Source: Pseudomonas silvicola
GTDB taxonomy: Bacteria; Pseudomonadota; Gammaproteobacteria; Pseudomonadales; Pseudomonadaceae
Direction of reading: 5' to 3'
Length of the DNA stretch: 64,000 nucleotides
NCBI RefSeq assembly: GCF_026651855.1
Contig: NZ_CP093281.1
Span: 868,001-932,000, forward strand
Below the pieces are notes generated by a model, which saw nothing but the letters and a program-made list of their open reading frames with translations, was not told the origin of the DNA and did not search any database. This document shows, piece by piece, positions 9,925-19,484 of this stretch (within the stretch, counting starts at the first letter, position 1; every line of letters begins with the position of its first letter). Both the position numbers and the translations under genes were made by a program.

Positions 9925-11548
9925 TTACGCCTCCAGAGCCTGTTTAACGATGGCATCAGCGGCTTTAAAGGCGAGCGCCACCATCGTCAAGGTGCTGTTA
10001 CCGCAGGCGGTACTTGCCATCGCCCCGCCGCCCGGCAGGAACAGATTGCGGTGATCGTGAGCGCGACACTCGTTGTCCACCACCGAATTAGCCGGGTCGT
10101 TACCCATGATGGTGCCACCCATGATGTGCTTGCTCTGGTTGAATTGTTTCGAGAACTTCTTATCGATCGCGCCCATCGCTTCGGCAATCTTGTCAGCGAT
10201 CGGTTTGGAGTAGTTCTGGTACGAACGGCGAACATAGTCGCCCACATTGTAGTGAATGGCCGGTTTCGGCAGACCAAGCCAATCCTTTTTATCGCTCAGC
10301 GTCAGGCGGTTATTGGCATCAGGCAGGATTTCATGCGCCAGCACGATATCGGCGGTGCAGGCGGTCATGCGGCGGATCTCTTCATCCAGTGCTTTACCCA
10401 CCAGCCCTTTCTCCAGTGCGCCAAAAGTGACGAAGCGGTTGCGCGCAAAGTTGTTGAAGCGGAAGTAAGCACCCGCATGCTCAGAACGGAAATCGCCTTG
10501 CGAGGTTTCCATAATGCCGCTATTCACCACCGGTCCTACGCCCGCCCAATAAGGTTCATCCAGCGTTAAGGTCATGGTGATTTGTGGATGGTCCATCATG
10601 TTGCGGCCGACTTGATCGGAGCTATTCGCAATGCCGTTCGGGTTGCGCGAATCAGCAGACATCAGCAGCAGTTTTGGTGTTTCCAGCCCGTTACACGCAA
10701 TGATGAACAGCTTGCCGCTGACACGATGGGTTTGCTTGTGCTGATCGTAGTAGTGCACCGCTTCGATTTTGTTGCCGGCATTGGTTTCAATACGCCACAC
10801 CACCGCGTTATCGAGGATGGTGGCGCCTTTGGCTTCAAGGCGGGAAAGTGCCGTCGCACCATCATACATCGCGCCCACCGGACAAACCGGCACACATTGT
10901 TAGGTGCCGTTGGCGCAGCATGCCGGGCGACGTCATAGACATGCCGCTGTTACGGGCCTGCGCGGTAGGGTAGGGATGTTAAAAACCCGCCGCGCACCAC
11001 TTCGGTAGCGTGCTCACCCGGTCCAAACGGCAGCGCGGGCATCGGATAGGTTTCGAACGCAGGGAGGCCATTGCAGTGCCGGATCGTCCGGTCCATCAAA
11101 TGCCGAGTTTATATTCAGCACGGGCGTAATAAGGTTCCAGCGTCTCATAATCAAACGCCCAGTCACGGCCCACGCCATAACGTGAATGCAGCTGCATATC
11201 CGCTGGGGTTAAGCGCCAGCAAGTACCGGCCCAGTGCCAGGTCGAACCACCGGCATAGCGCACGTAGCTTTGCGCATAAGAGTCTTCACCGCTTAATTGC
11301 AGATAGCCTTTTCCTGCGCCCGCCGGTTCCGGATGAGGCGCCCATTCGCGTGATGGGTAGCACTCAATCGGGTTGCCTTTGGCTGCCAGCGGCAGGTTAC
11401 GATAATTTTCTACGATTTCGGCACGCGATACGCGCGGGCCGGCTTCCAGCATCAACACCGGAATACCGGCATCAAGCAGTTGCTCAGTCACCACACCGAC
11501 CACGCCGGTGCCAACGATCACCACAGGTGACTGAGAAGGAGCTGCCAT
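9925..11548 (-). CDS. GMC flavoprotein subunit of FAD-dependent sugar dehydrogenase, system 2
   Basis: Catalytic subunit, very close in layout to Gluconobacter fructose 5-dehydrogenase and 2-ketogluconate dehydrogenase large subunits. The N-terminus has VVIVGTGVVG (FAD fold), then GGSTWHWAGTCWRLTPADMQ, ETPKLLLMSADSRNPNGIAN, VGRNMMDHPQITMTL, HEILPDANNRLTLSD, and the C-terminal KHIMGGTIMGNDPANSVVD with STLTMVALAFKAADAIVK. Adding one T near 10900 restores NNCVPVCPVGAMY, the iron-sulfur cysteine motif. About 541 codons, with one broken zone at 10890-11100. It lies between its small subunit and its cytochrome in the usual order. The substrate is probably a sugar acid or ketose, but this is inference. 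Confidence 0.9.
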
Positions 11549-11568
11549 GTTTTGTCTTCTTTTAGTGG

Positions 11569-12105
11569 TCAGAATTGCGGTACGGGAAGAACCGGAGTGT
11601 TAGCACGCTGCCAGTTGTTAGGCCCACTGATGCCGTAAGACGGGATCGTGATGGTGTCTAACGTGGTCTGCCAGGTGAGCGCCTGCTCGTAAGCGAACGC
11701 TTTTGCCGAACGTTTCGTTCGAGGCAGCCGGTGTACTCAGCCAAAGATGATTTTGTGCGCCAGTTGCTGCAAGGCACCTTCCGGAATCGCCGGGAAGAAG
11801 TCTTCAACGATCTGCGCCTTATTGGCTTTGGCAATCGCCAGCAGATATTGAGATTTTGTCATTGAGATCCGGCTGACCGAGTTCCAACAGCGCCAACATA
11901 CGCTGCCCAACCGCATCATCCAGTTTGTGATTGACCAGAAGACGAGATATCTGCATGAAAGAAATGAAATTTTTCGACGAGTCTGCAACGCTAAACGCGG
12001 AGAGCGCCGGAGTGATCAGGCCGCCTGCCACGATCACAGCGCCGGACAGTAACACTCTCCGACGTGACAACTGGACCTCGCCAGCGGTCTTGGCAACTTA
12101 CTCAT
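11569..12105 (-). CDS. Small Tat-exported subunit of FAD-dependent sugar dehydrogenase, system 2
   Basis: Gluconate 2-dehydrogenase subunit 3 family. ATG at 12105 (MSKLPRPLARS) joins after one indel to SRRRVLLSGAVIVAGGLITP, a twin-arginine signal peptide. The middle reads MQISRLLVNHKLDDAVGQRM. Further indels near 11860 and 11740 precede the C-terminus YEQALTWQTTLDTITIPSYG, a conserved ending in this family. Span 179 codons. It is the first gene of system 2 and has 347 bp of upstream non-coding DNA, so the promoter for both dehydrogenase systems probably lies there. Confidence 0.85.
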
Positions 12106-12409
12106 GGTGTATCCTGGTTAGTGACACGGCTCAAAACCCATCGCAATGCGAAGGTAAAATCTAATTATTTGAATAACGAAACAGCACCGCGAGTTAACAA
12201 TCACATAACGCCATGTTAATCAGATGCCTTATAACGCCACGGACTTTTAATATAATAAATGGATCTTAAACAAAAGCCATAATGTACGATGTTTTAAAAT
12301 CAAAAATGAGTGAGATTGGGCATTAATGCGTAATCACTTTGGGTGATGTGAGTCGCACTACATTTGAGAGATGCGAGGATGGGAGCTGTGAGGCTTTATC
12401 ATGAACATA
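12106..12409. other. AT-rich non-coding region upstream of dehydrogenase system 2
   Basis: No open frame with family resemblance. The stretch is AT-rich near 12200-12310 and holds a short inverted repeat ATCAC-TTTGG-GTGAT near 12330, followed by TGTGA, which resembles half of a CRP site. It is the only plausible promoter region for the minus-strand dehydrogenase genes. No specific -35/-10 pair is convincing. Confidence 0.5.
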
Positions 12410-12436
12410 AAGCCGCCATCCCAAAGATAGCGGCTT
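12410..12436 (-). terminator. Stem-loop terminator after the TIM-barrel isomerase gene
   Basis: AAGCCGC and GCGGCTT (12430-12436 with 12410-12416) form a seven-base stem 17 bp beyond the isomerase stop, followed on the minus strand by TATG. It would insulate the isomerase operon from the dehydrogenase operon downstream. Confidence 0.55.
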
Positions 12437-12452
12437 GCAAAACAGCATAAAT

Positions 12453-13384
12453 TTACTTGCTCAACGTTGCATTCAGCGCATCAATTGAAGTCTGCAAGCC
12501 TGCCTACGCTCATGGTGAGATCTTCCATCTCCAGCGACACATCACCGTTGTAGCCCGTCATGCGCAGCACAGAAAAGAACTCTTTCCACCACTTCAGATC
12601 CTGACCGCAACCGACAGCAACGTAGTTCCAGGTCCGGGTTTTCGTGTTCGTCACCGGTTGATATTCCATCAAACCGTCAACATCGGCCAAACCACGCTCA
12701 ATGGGCGCGCGTCCTTGCCGTGGACGTGGAACTGCCCCTTCCACGTGCAGCAGCAATCGGTCCGCACCCATCGCAATCAGGTGCGAAGGATCGAGGTTCA
12801 TGCCGATCATGTCACCCACCTCGTGACGCAGGCGCAGCAATGTCGAGGGGTTGTACACCAATTGGCATGGGAACTCTTCAATCGCGATTTGTTCGACGCC
12901 ATGCTGTTTAGCGTGCTGGACAAATTTCTTCCACCACGGAATGGCCACCTCATGCCACTGATAATCGATCACACCCGGCATATAATCTGGCCATGAGATG
13001 GTAGAGGTAATCCAGTTCGGCACGCGATCTTCTGGCCCCCCACCGCAGGCCACTCATCATCACGATCTTTTTCACGCCCAACTTGCCTGCCAACTCAACC
13101 GCGCGATAGCTACTTTTCGTGTGTGTCTCACCCATTCACTCCGGTGCTAACGGGTTCCCCGAGCAGTTGAGCGCCACGATGCGCATTTCACGTTCAGCCA
13201 GCTCTTGCTTGAACTTCTCCAGTTTTTCTGGCGAGGCCAGAAGTTCCTCTGTTTTCACGTGCGGGCAGGGTGACCATCCACCCGCCGTCATTTCTACGCC
13301 CTCAATACCGTAGCTTTTAACTTTATCCAGCATCGCCGCGAAAGGTAAATCCGCCAGAACGTCAGTACATAATGCAAGCTTCAT
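12453..13384 (-). CDS. Sugar phosphate isomerase/epimerase-like TIM-barrel protein (frameshifted)
   Basis: AP-endonuclease-2 fold TIM barrel (xylose isomerase-like family). It is related to inosose dehydratase IolE, inosose isomerases and 3-keto-sugar processing enzymes. The N-terminus reads MKLALCTDVLADLPF and IEGVEMTAGGWSPCPHV. Metal-site blocks IAIEEFPCQLVYNP, GMNLDPSHL and VSLEMEDLTM give the expected Glu, Asp, His and Glu ligands of the divalent metal. Frame changes near 13130, 13040 and 12500 break it. The repaired C-terminus is AGLQTSIDALNATLSK, stopping at 12453; about 311 codons. It is the last gene of an operon with EIIA, Gfo/Idh/MocA dehydrogenase and a sugar porter. The reaction is likely isomerisation or hydration of an oxidised sugar or inositol. 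Confidence 0.8.
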
Positions 13385-13411
13385 TGTTTAATCCTTCATC
13401 TGGTGCGTAAA

Positions 13412-13831
13412 TCACGCTTTCTCAAATTGTTCGATAAATTCTTGTTTGGTTTTTGCATTGGCTAATAACGTGGTTTTCACTTCATCGCCGAGCAAATTGG
13501 CAATATCAATAACGATGAATATTCGCTCGTTGCCGCAACAGCAGCGACAAACACCACAGCACCAGCGCCCCAACTCCACCATTTGGAAATTGAAAAACCT
13601 GATACCCGGTTTTAATCACCTGGTCGAGGTTCTCTTTCGCACAATGAGGGAAAGCAATACCCGCCGCAATATAGGTAGAAACGCTTTTTTCACGCGCTAA
13701 CATGCCATTGATAAAGCCAGGTTTTACATAACCGGACTGCTCTAACGCCTTTGCCGCTATCTCCAATGGCTTGGTTTTATTCGCTTTGCCCGACATTGCA
13801 AATGCAGCGCATCTTCCGTCAGTTTCAACAT
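13412..13831 (-). CDS. Stand-alone PTS EIIA (fructose/mannitol type) domain protein
   Basis: Single-domain phosphocarrier of the PTS EIIA-Fru/Mtl family (about 140 codons). The start MLKLTEDALHL has AGGA seven bases upstream. After an early indel the frame gives KPLEIAAKALEQSGYVKPGF and AREKSVSTYIAAGIAFPHC; the GIAFPH block holds the phosphorylated histidine. After a second indel near 13520 the C-terminus reads DIANLLGDEVKTTLLANAKT. No EIIB or EIIC is present. The transporter of the same operon belongs to the major facilitator superfamily, so this EIIA probably regulates (as EIIA-Ntr or EIIA-Glc do) rather than drives phosphorylating transport. The regulatory role is inference. Confidence 0.82.
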
Positions 13832-13864
13832 CGTCATTCCTCACTTTCGCGAGAAGTTAGGTTA

Positions 13865-14872
13865 TTAGCGATAAAGCGCGGGCTGCTCTGGAATCACCAC
13901 GTCATGTTTCTCGCCATCTTTCCAGCGAGGCCAGACCGGCATCACAACCAGCGCGACGACGTAGCCATCAGGAGGAAGGGCCGCTCATTTCGCGACCATC
14001 ACGCACGCTGTCAACAAAATGCTGAACTTCGCGATCGTAAGCCGTTGCAAAACGTTCCATGCAAGATTGCGCAATGTGTTGTGCATTGCCGTTCAGTGAG
14101 CGGGTACTGATGAACTGTTGCTCCGTCAAGGCGGCAATGGCATTTTCACCAATCACTTCACAGCGGATGTCGTAGCCGTAGTGGCAGTTCACAAACAGTT
14201 CATCGTCAATACGAACACCGGATTCGGTTTCGAAGATCACAATCAGCGGATCCTGCAAGTGCGGCAATGCGCGGCGGGTTTTCTTACGCGGCTTGTCTAC
14301 ACGCACAGACGTGATGTTTTCGTTCAGCAAATAGCGAATGATGTCGATTTCGTGAGTGGCGGAGTCGTTAACCGCCATCTCGAGCGTGTAGCTCTCTGGT
14401 ACTGACGGGTTGCGGTGAGCACAGTGAATCAACATGATGTCGCCCAACGCGCCCCCCTCGATCGACTGCTTCAGCGCCTGATAACCCGGTCAAAACGACG
14501 CATAAAGCCCAATTGTAAAAGGCGCTTACCCGCTTTGACCTCTGCATCAATAATTTCTTTCGATTCATCAGCCGTTGGTGTCAGCGGTTTTTCGCAGAAT
14601 ACGGGCTTGCCCGCATTAAAGGCCGCCAAAATTTGCGCTTTGTGTACCGGACCAATAGAGCAGATAAAGACTGCATCGACCAATTCGGAATTGATCATCT
14701 CTTCTGCATCATAAAACGCGGTGGCACCAAATTCGTTCGCCACGGCATCGGCTGTTGTGTGGTTAATATCGCAAACAGCAGTGACTTGCGCGCCGGAAAT
14801 AACATGGTGGAAACGTTTCAGATGGTCCAGGCCGATCATGCCCAGACCAATTAAGCCGATTTTGACTGTCAT
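13865..14872 (-). CDS. Gfo/Idh/MocA family dehydrogenase (IolG-like, frameshifted)
   Basis: NAD(P)-dependent oxidoreductase closest in layout to inositol 2-dehydrogenase IolG. The N-terminus MTVKIGLIGLGMIGLDHLKR is the Rossmann fold. VFCEKPLTPTAD contains the conserved EKP with the catalytic lysine. LGFMRRFDRVI, the HEIDIIRYLLNE block with the catalytic histidine region, and YDREVQHFVDSVRDG follow. Two indels (near 14470 and 13975) cancel in length, so the span is exactly 336 codons. The C-terminus is EKHDVVIPEQPALYR. It sits between the sugar porter and EIIA genes on the same strand with short gaps. The likely substrate is a cyclitol or a 3- or 2-keto sugar taken up by the porter. Confidence 0.88.
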
Positions 14873-14887
14873 TTATTCATCCTCAGG

Positions 14888-16326
14888 TTAAAAACGAAAT
14901 TTCTTTTCAATCTGTTCCAGAGTCAGGCCACGCGTTTCTGGTAAATATTTCACCAGCAGAATAAGCATGATGACGTTGGTCGCGCCGAAGAAACCGAAAG
15001 TCATGCCGCCACCGTAATGGCTAAGCAAATAAGGGAAGATGGATTGGATCATAAAGTCGAAGATCCACAGGCCAAATACCGCAAAGCCCATGCCGACACC
15101 ACGCATTCTTAATGGATAGATTTCCGCTAACATCAGCCAGAATACCGGCGCAATCCAACCCTGCATAAACACCAGGAATACCAACATCAAGCCAAGAATG
15201 ACATAAGGTGCGTTGGCGAAATTGGCATGCAGCGTATCCACTCCGTTGACGGTTTCAGTGTGGAAGAAGAATTTAAACGCCAGGCCAATCAACACCAGGC
15301 TAACGGTTACCCCAGCCTGACCGGTGAAAAACATTTTTCGGCGTGAATGCTTGCCAATCAACGCCATGCCCAGCAGCGTCGCCAATACGGAGATAATGCC
15401 GTTCGCCACCGCACCGGTAACCGCTGCCGCATCACCGAGCCCGGTTGCTTTCAGGACGGTTGGCGCGTAGTACATGATGGTGTTGACTCCAGTCACTCGA
15501 GTGGCCAGCACAATCATTAAACCAATCAAAACCAGTTGAATCACCCAGCGATTTTTAGCTCAGCGAACAGATTAAACTTCACCTGATCAGCCTTAACGAT
15601 CTGCTGAATCTCTTTCACTTCGCGGTCTACTTCCTCCGGAAGACGCAATGTTTTCAGCACCTTCACGGCCTTATCCGTTTCGCCACGGCGAATAAAGAAG
15701 CGTGGTGATTCAGGCATCATTAACATCCCGAACCACAAAAGCGCACCCGGCAGTGCGGGAATCGCCAGCATAATGCGCCAGTTGTGCTGCATCTCTGGAT
15801 ACAGGTTTACAATCGCAGCGTTAACGGAATACGCCAGGAATTGCCCGGTCACGATCATTAATTCGTTGACCGTCACCAATCGTTCACGCTGATCTGCCCG
15901 CGCTAATTCGGAAATATAAATAGGTACTGTCACGGAGGCACAGCCCACCGCTAAGCCCAGAATAAAGCGGGCCACAATCATTGAGGGCACATCCCAGGCG
16001 AATGCAGTGCCTAAAGCGCCAAACATAAAGATAGCTGCAACCCATAGCAGGTTTTTACGCCTCCCCTGTTTATCCGATAAATATCCGCCAAATAATGATC
16101 CAAGTGCCGCACCGAATAACAGGAATGAGGTAATAAAACCTTCCTGCGCAGGTGTCAGATTCAGGTCATACTTCATGAATATCAGCGCACCGGAAATAAC
16201 ACCGGTATCGTAACCAAAGCATAAACCACCAATCGTTGAAACAATGGTGATTAACCGCATGCGCTGAGGATTTTGGTTCGTTTTTATACAAGCTGTTCCA
16301 TCTGGTTGTAGGTAAAACCGTTGCAA
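14888..16326 (-). CDS. MFS sugar porter (IolT/GalP type, frameshifted)
   Basis: Proton-coupled sugar or inositol transporter of the sugar porter subfamily with 12 membrane segments. Hallmarks in order: GLCFGYDTGVISGALIF (TM1), GGYLSDKQGRRKNLLW (loop 2-3), PIYISELARADQRERLVT (TM4-5), PESPRFFIRRGE (central loop), GVNTIMYYAPTVLKATG (TM7), and PETRGLTLEQIEKKF at the C-terminus. One indel near 15545 splits it. The N-terminus is uncertain: ATG at 16326 or 16301. It is the first gene of the operon with Gfo/Idh/MocA, EIIA and isomerase genes. It is divergent from an AraC regulator across 705 bp. Sequence style is closest to inositol transporters, but the exact substrate is unproven. Confidence 0.88.
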
Positions 16327-17031
16327 GCCGTATTTTGGTCAGTCGTCGCTGAGATTTTACGCAGCCTGAATCAGAACATTTATTTAATGCACAACATCAT
16401 TATTGTTATTTTCGCAACGCTGAACGCTGCCAGTCCTTCTCGTTACAACAACGTTATATCAAAGTGAATTCCAAACACCAGTTGCTCTCGCCCACACGAT
16501 TTAACAGCGTGCGAAAGATCATATATTCTCACAAAAGCACGAAAACCAGTGATTAAAGTCACATTGCAAATATTGTGCGTTGACATAGCAAGAATGAGAC
16601 AGATTAAAAAAGCCATATTTTCACATTTTTGTTAAAATATTTCCTTAGCGACTATGGCACGCATTTAATGGCGCTTATGCCTGTGGTTTCGTCAATTTTG
16701 TATTTCTACCTGTTCGTATACAGCAATTTTGATGATATTTTCACTTTAGCCCTCAACTTATCCCTATTGATTGCAAGTTCATGCCGCTCAACACAACATC
16801 ATGCTTTCCTGGTATTTAATGTGTGGGTATATTTTGATCAAAATAAAAGTGTGACGACGATCAAATTTATATTTTAGCCAATGTTTAAAAAACAAAAAAA
16901 TCACCTTTTTGGCACTCTCCTAAAATCATCAACGCCTTACCTGTCAATGGATTAAATATCAGTAAAAAGCAAAAATGATGATTACGAGGCTGAAAACTAA
17001 TGCAGAATAGCGCTATACCAACAGGGCTACC
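16327..17031. other. Long AT-rich divergent regulatory region
   Basis: 705 bp between the sugar porter and the AraC gene. It is much richer in A and T than its surroundings. An 82-codon frame at 16629-16877 has skewed, family-less composition and is not accepted as a gene. A CRP-like site is annotated separately at 16850. Several AT tracts near 16600-16630 and 16860-16890 could be promoter elements or H-NS sites. Confidence 0.5.
16850..16865. promoter_or_regulatory. CRP-like site upstream of the AraC regulator
   Basis: TGTGACGACGATCAAA matches TGTGA-N6-TCACA at nine of ten conserved positions, 167 bp upstream of the AraC start. Consensus match only. Confidence 0.45.
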
Positions 17032-17874
17032 ATGATTACCTTTTGCATAAATGAACATCCCTCCGCCCGTGGCTTCGACAACAGTTTGCGTCCGCGCCTG
17101 GCGTTTATGTGCAAAGCAGAAGGTAAAGAAGAGGCCATTCCTCGCGTCATGCACAAGCATGATGACCGCTTTGAAGTGATGTTCATACGCTCAGGCAGTG
17201 GCATCTACAACATCGATGGCCAGGCTATAACGTCAAGCAAGGCGATATCATGTTGTTTAACGCGAATGTGCTTCATGACGAAAGCCCTGATGCGTCAGAC
17301 GATTTATTGATCTTCAGTTGCGGCGTCGAACAACTTAAGGTTGATGGCTTGCCTCTCAATATTCTCACCACGCGCGCCCAACCTGCCGTGATGCCCAGCG
17401 GTGAGTTTTATGATGAAATTTGCCAGTTGTTTGATCAGATGTGGGCGCACGTTAACAGCAAACGGCTCTTTAGTGCCGAAATCGGCGATAACTTACTGAG
17501 CGTGCTGTTATTACTGTGCCGCAATATCTGGATTGAAAACAAACAAGAGCAGGAGAGCAATAACACCCTACTGGGACAACGCATCAAAGATTACATTGAT
17601 AATCACTATAAAGAAGATATCGCTCTGAGTTCGATCACCGCTGCATTGAATATGAATCAATTTTATCTGGCGCACGTATTTAAAGATTATTCAGGTTATT
17701 CACCCAAACAATATCAGACACGTCGCCGAATTGGCGAGGCGCAAAATTTGCTATTGAGCACCAATCTGGGTGTCACTGAGGTGGCTAACGCCGTGGGTTA
17801 CGATAACGTCAATAACGCTTCATGCATCTTTAATCTTGTCGGCATTCCACCTGCGCTATAAAAATTCTGGCTGA
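17032..17874 (+). CDS. AraC-family regulator of the sugar/inositol cluster (frameshifted)
   Basis: AraC-type regulator with an N-terminal cupin arm (MHKHDDRFEVMFIRSGSG, then GDIMLFNANVLHDESPDASD across an indel near 17230). The C-terminal DNA-binding domain has RIKDYIDNHYKEDIALSSIT, MNQFYLAHVFKDYSGYSPKQ and GVTEVANAVGYDNVN. An indel near 17815 affects the last helix; the correct frame ends VGIPPARYKNSG at 17874. About 281 codons. It is divergent from the MFS porter operon, which it presumably controls. A terminator follows. Confidence 0.82.
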
Positions 17875-17916
17875 CCGGGCACTCAATCGTTAATTTTTCG
17901 TTCTTCCAAAAGCAAA

Positions 17917-17941
17917 ATGCCCTCTTTCGAGGGCATCTTTT
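17917..17941 (+). terminator. Rho-independent terminator
   Basis: ATGCCCTC-TTTC-GAGGGCAT stem (17917-17936) followed by a T run. It ends the AraC transcript and can also act on the converging YncE-like gene. Confidence 0.85.
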
Positions 17942-17953
17942 CATAGCGCAATC

Positions 17954-19034
17954 TTATTTCAGTGTAATACGCGCAATACCATCGGTGCCTTTAGTTGAAG
18001 AGTCTTTATTGAACTCGGCCTTCAAGGTCACATACAGGGTATTGTTATCCGGTCAATCAGCAGGCTGTTGGGATTCTGTTCGAATGACCAACTGTTCTTC
18101 ACTGCGTAAGTGGTGGCATCCAACTGCAGTACTCTCTTCGATTCGCGCTGGCTGATGAAGATCTCATTGCGCTTCGCATCGAATTTAATACCCAGAGAAT
18201 CACCTGTTGCAGCGATCACTTTACCGGTGCGCTCGTCAAAGACCAATGTGGCTTTGCCTTTAGAATCGTCAGTCACAAACAGGCGGCCAGTGGATGGATC
18301 TTCTGCCATGTTCAGGAACAGATACTCTTTACCGTCACCGGCTGTCCAGCGCTTCTCGATTCTGTGGGTGCGCGGATTAATCACCAGGATCTCGCCAGAG
18401 CCGTTGGCCGCATAAATACGTTCAGTAACTGGAGAGTAAATAATGCCCGTTACCCATTTGCCCGCATTTTTAATCTCGGTTTTCAGTTTGAAGGTCTTAG
18501 TATCGACCACGGAGATATAACCTGGATCGGCCACTCGACCGACATACAACTCATTGCCATGCCACAGCACTTCGCGCACCCGCTGGGTAGCCTTCTTTGC
18601 TGATTTTGCCGGGAACACTAAACGCTGCAGCACTTTACCGCTTTGCGCGTCCACTTTGGAAATAGCGCCATCCCAGTGGAGAGTTGGTGGTGTAAACACG
18701 CTGCCCTGCTCATCGATCGCCGTACCAAAGTTTTTCAGATCGGTGTGTCTCACCCCTTGGTCTCAAGCGTCACAGGATCGGGCGATAGATCATACCGCCG
18801 TTAGCATCTTTGAATGCCTGTGCGCTGGCGACAAACAGTGCTCGATGCTGGAGAAGTAGGCCATTTCGTACAGGCCATCGCCAGGTCGCGTTTCAACACC
18901 GGTATCCAACCGGTTTTACAGTCTCAGCGGCTGGTGCCTCGGCTTTTTTGGCAGGTGCCTGGCAAGCCGTCAGGCTAAATGCTGCGGCGATCGCCATAGC
19001 AACAGTGGCTTTACGGGCTAAACAACGATTTCAT
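17954..19034 (-). CDS. YncE-like beta-propeller lipoprotein (frameshifted)
   Basis: Seven-bladed beta-propeller protein of the YncE/PQQ-quinoprotein-like repeat type. ATG at 19034 (MKSLF) joins after one indel to KATVAMAIAAAFSLTACQAP, a lipoprotein signal with lipobox LTAC, so it is probably anchored in a membrane on the periplasmic side. Propeller blocks include GMIYRPDPVTLETKG, YISVVDTKTFKLKTEIKNAG, GEILVINPRTHRIEKRW, RLFVTDDSKGKATLVFDERT and KRVLQLDATTYAVKNSW. The C-terminus is STKGTDGIARITLK. Span about 360 codons, against 353 in E. coli YncE, which is not a lipoprotein. It is divergent from a TonB-dependent receptor with a Fur box between them, like the E. coli yncE-yncD pair. Confidence 0.8.
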
Positions 19035-19484
19035 GCTGAACTCCATCAATGGATGAACGGCTCCGACCACATCGTAGCGGGCGGAAAATATAAGAAGAAT
19101 GAGAATCATACGCATTAACGTAAAAAGTAATCAAATATTCGCGTAGGTTTATGTGCTCATTCATCGACTTAATGAAATAAACGTTCAGCCAAATCGGGCG
19201 CTGTGTAGAAGACTAAAACGAGTAAAATCTTGCCTGATAAATGTGAAAACGTCCGCAACGGGTTATAAATCCATCCAGTTAACTGAATTTCCTCGAATTT
19301 ACATATTATTACACTTCAGATTGAATCCTTGCGAGATTCTATAAAGCAAATGATTATCATTGGCGTTCGTAATTAGATAGTGCATTCGTTTGTTCTGCCC
19401 TTTTAGGTAGCACGACGTAACCACCAGCATAACAACCGAAGCGTAATGAAGCTCTTATAACCATCTTTTACCACGGAAACGATT
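19035..19484. other. Divergent iron-regulated intergenic region
   Basis: 450 bp between the YncE-like gene and the receptor gene. It holds a Fur box (19347-19365) close to the receptor and otherwise no recognisable gene. Confidence 0.6.
19347..19365. promoter_or_regulatory. Fur box upstream of the TonB-dependent receptor
   Basis: AAATGATTATCATTGG contains the core AATGATTATCATT, a near-perfect match to the Fur consensus GATAATGATAATCATTATC. It lies about 120 bp upstream of the receptor start, so repression by Fur-Fe(II) is expected. Confidence 0.85.

Noticed and set aside
16629-16877. 82-codon open frame on the plus strand in the divergent region
   Set aside because: AT-rich composition, no ribosome site, no family resemblance and located in a regulatory region.
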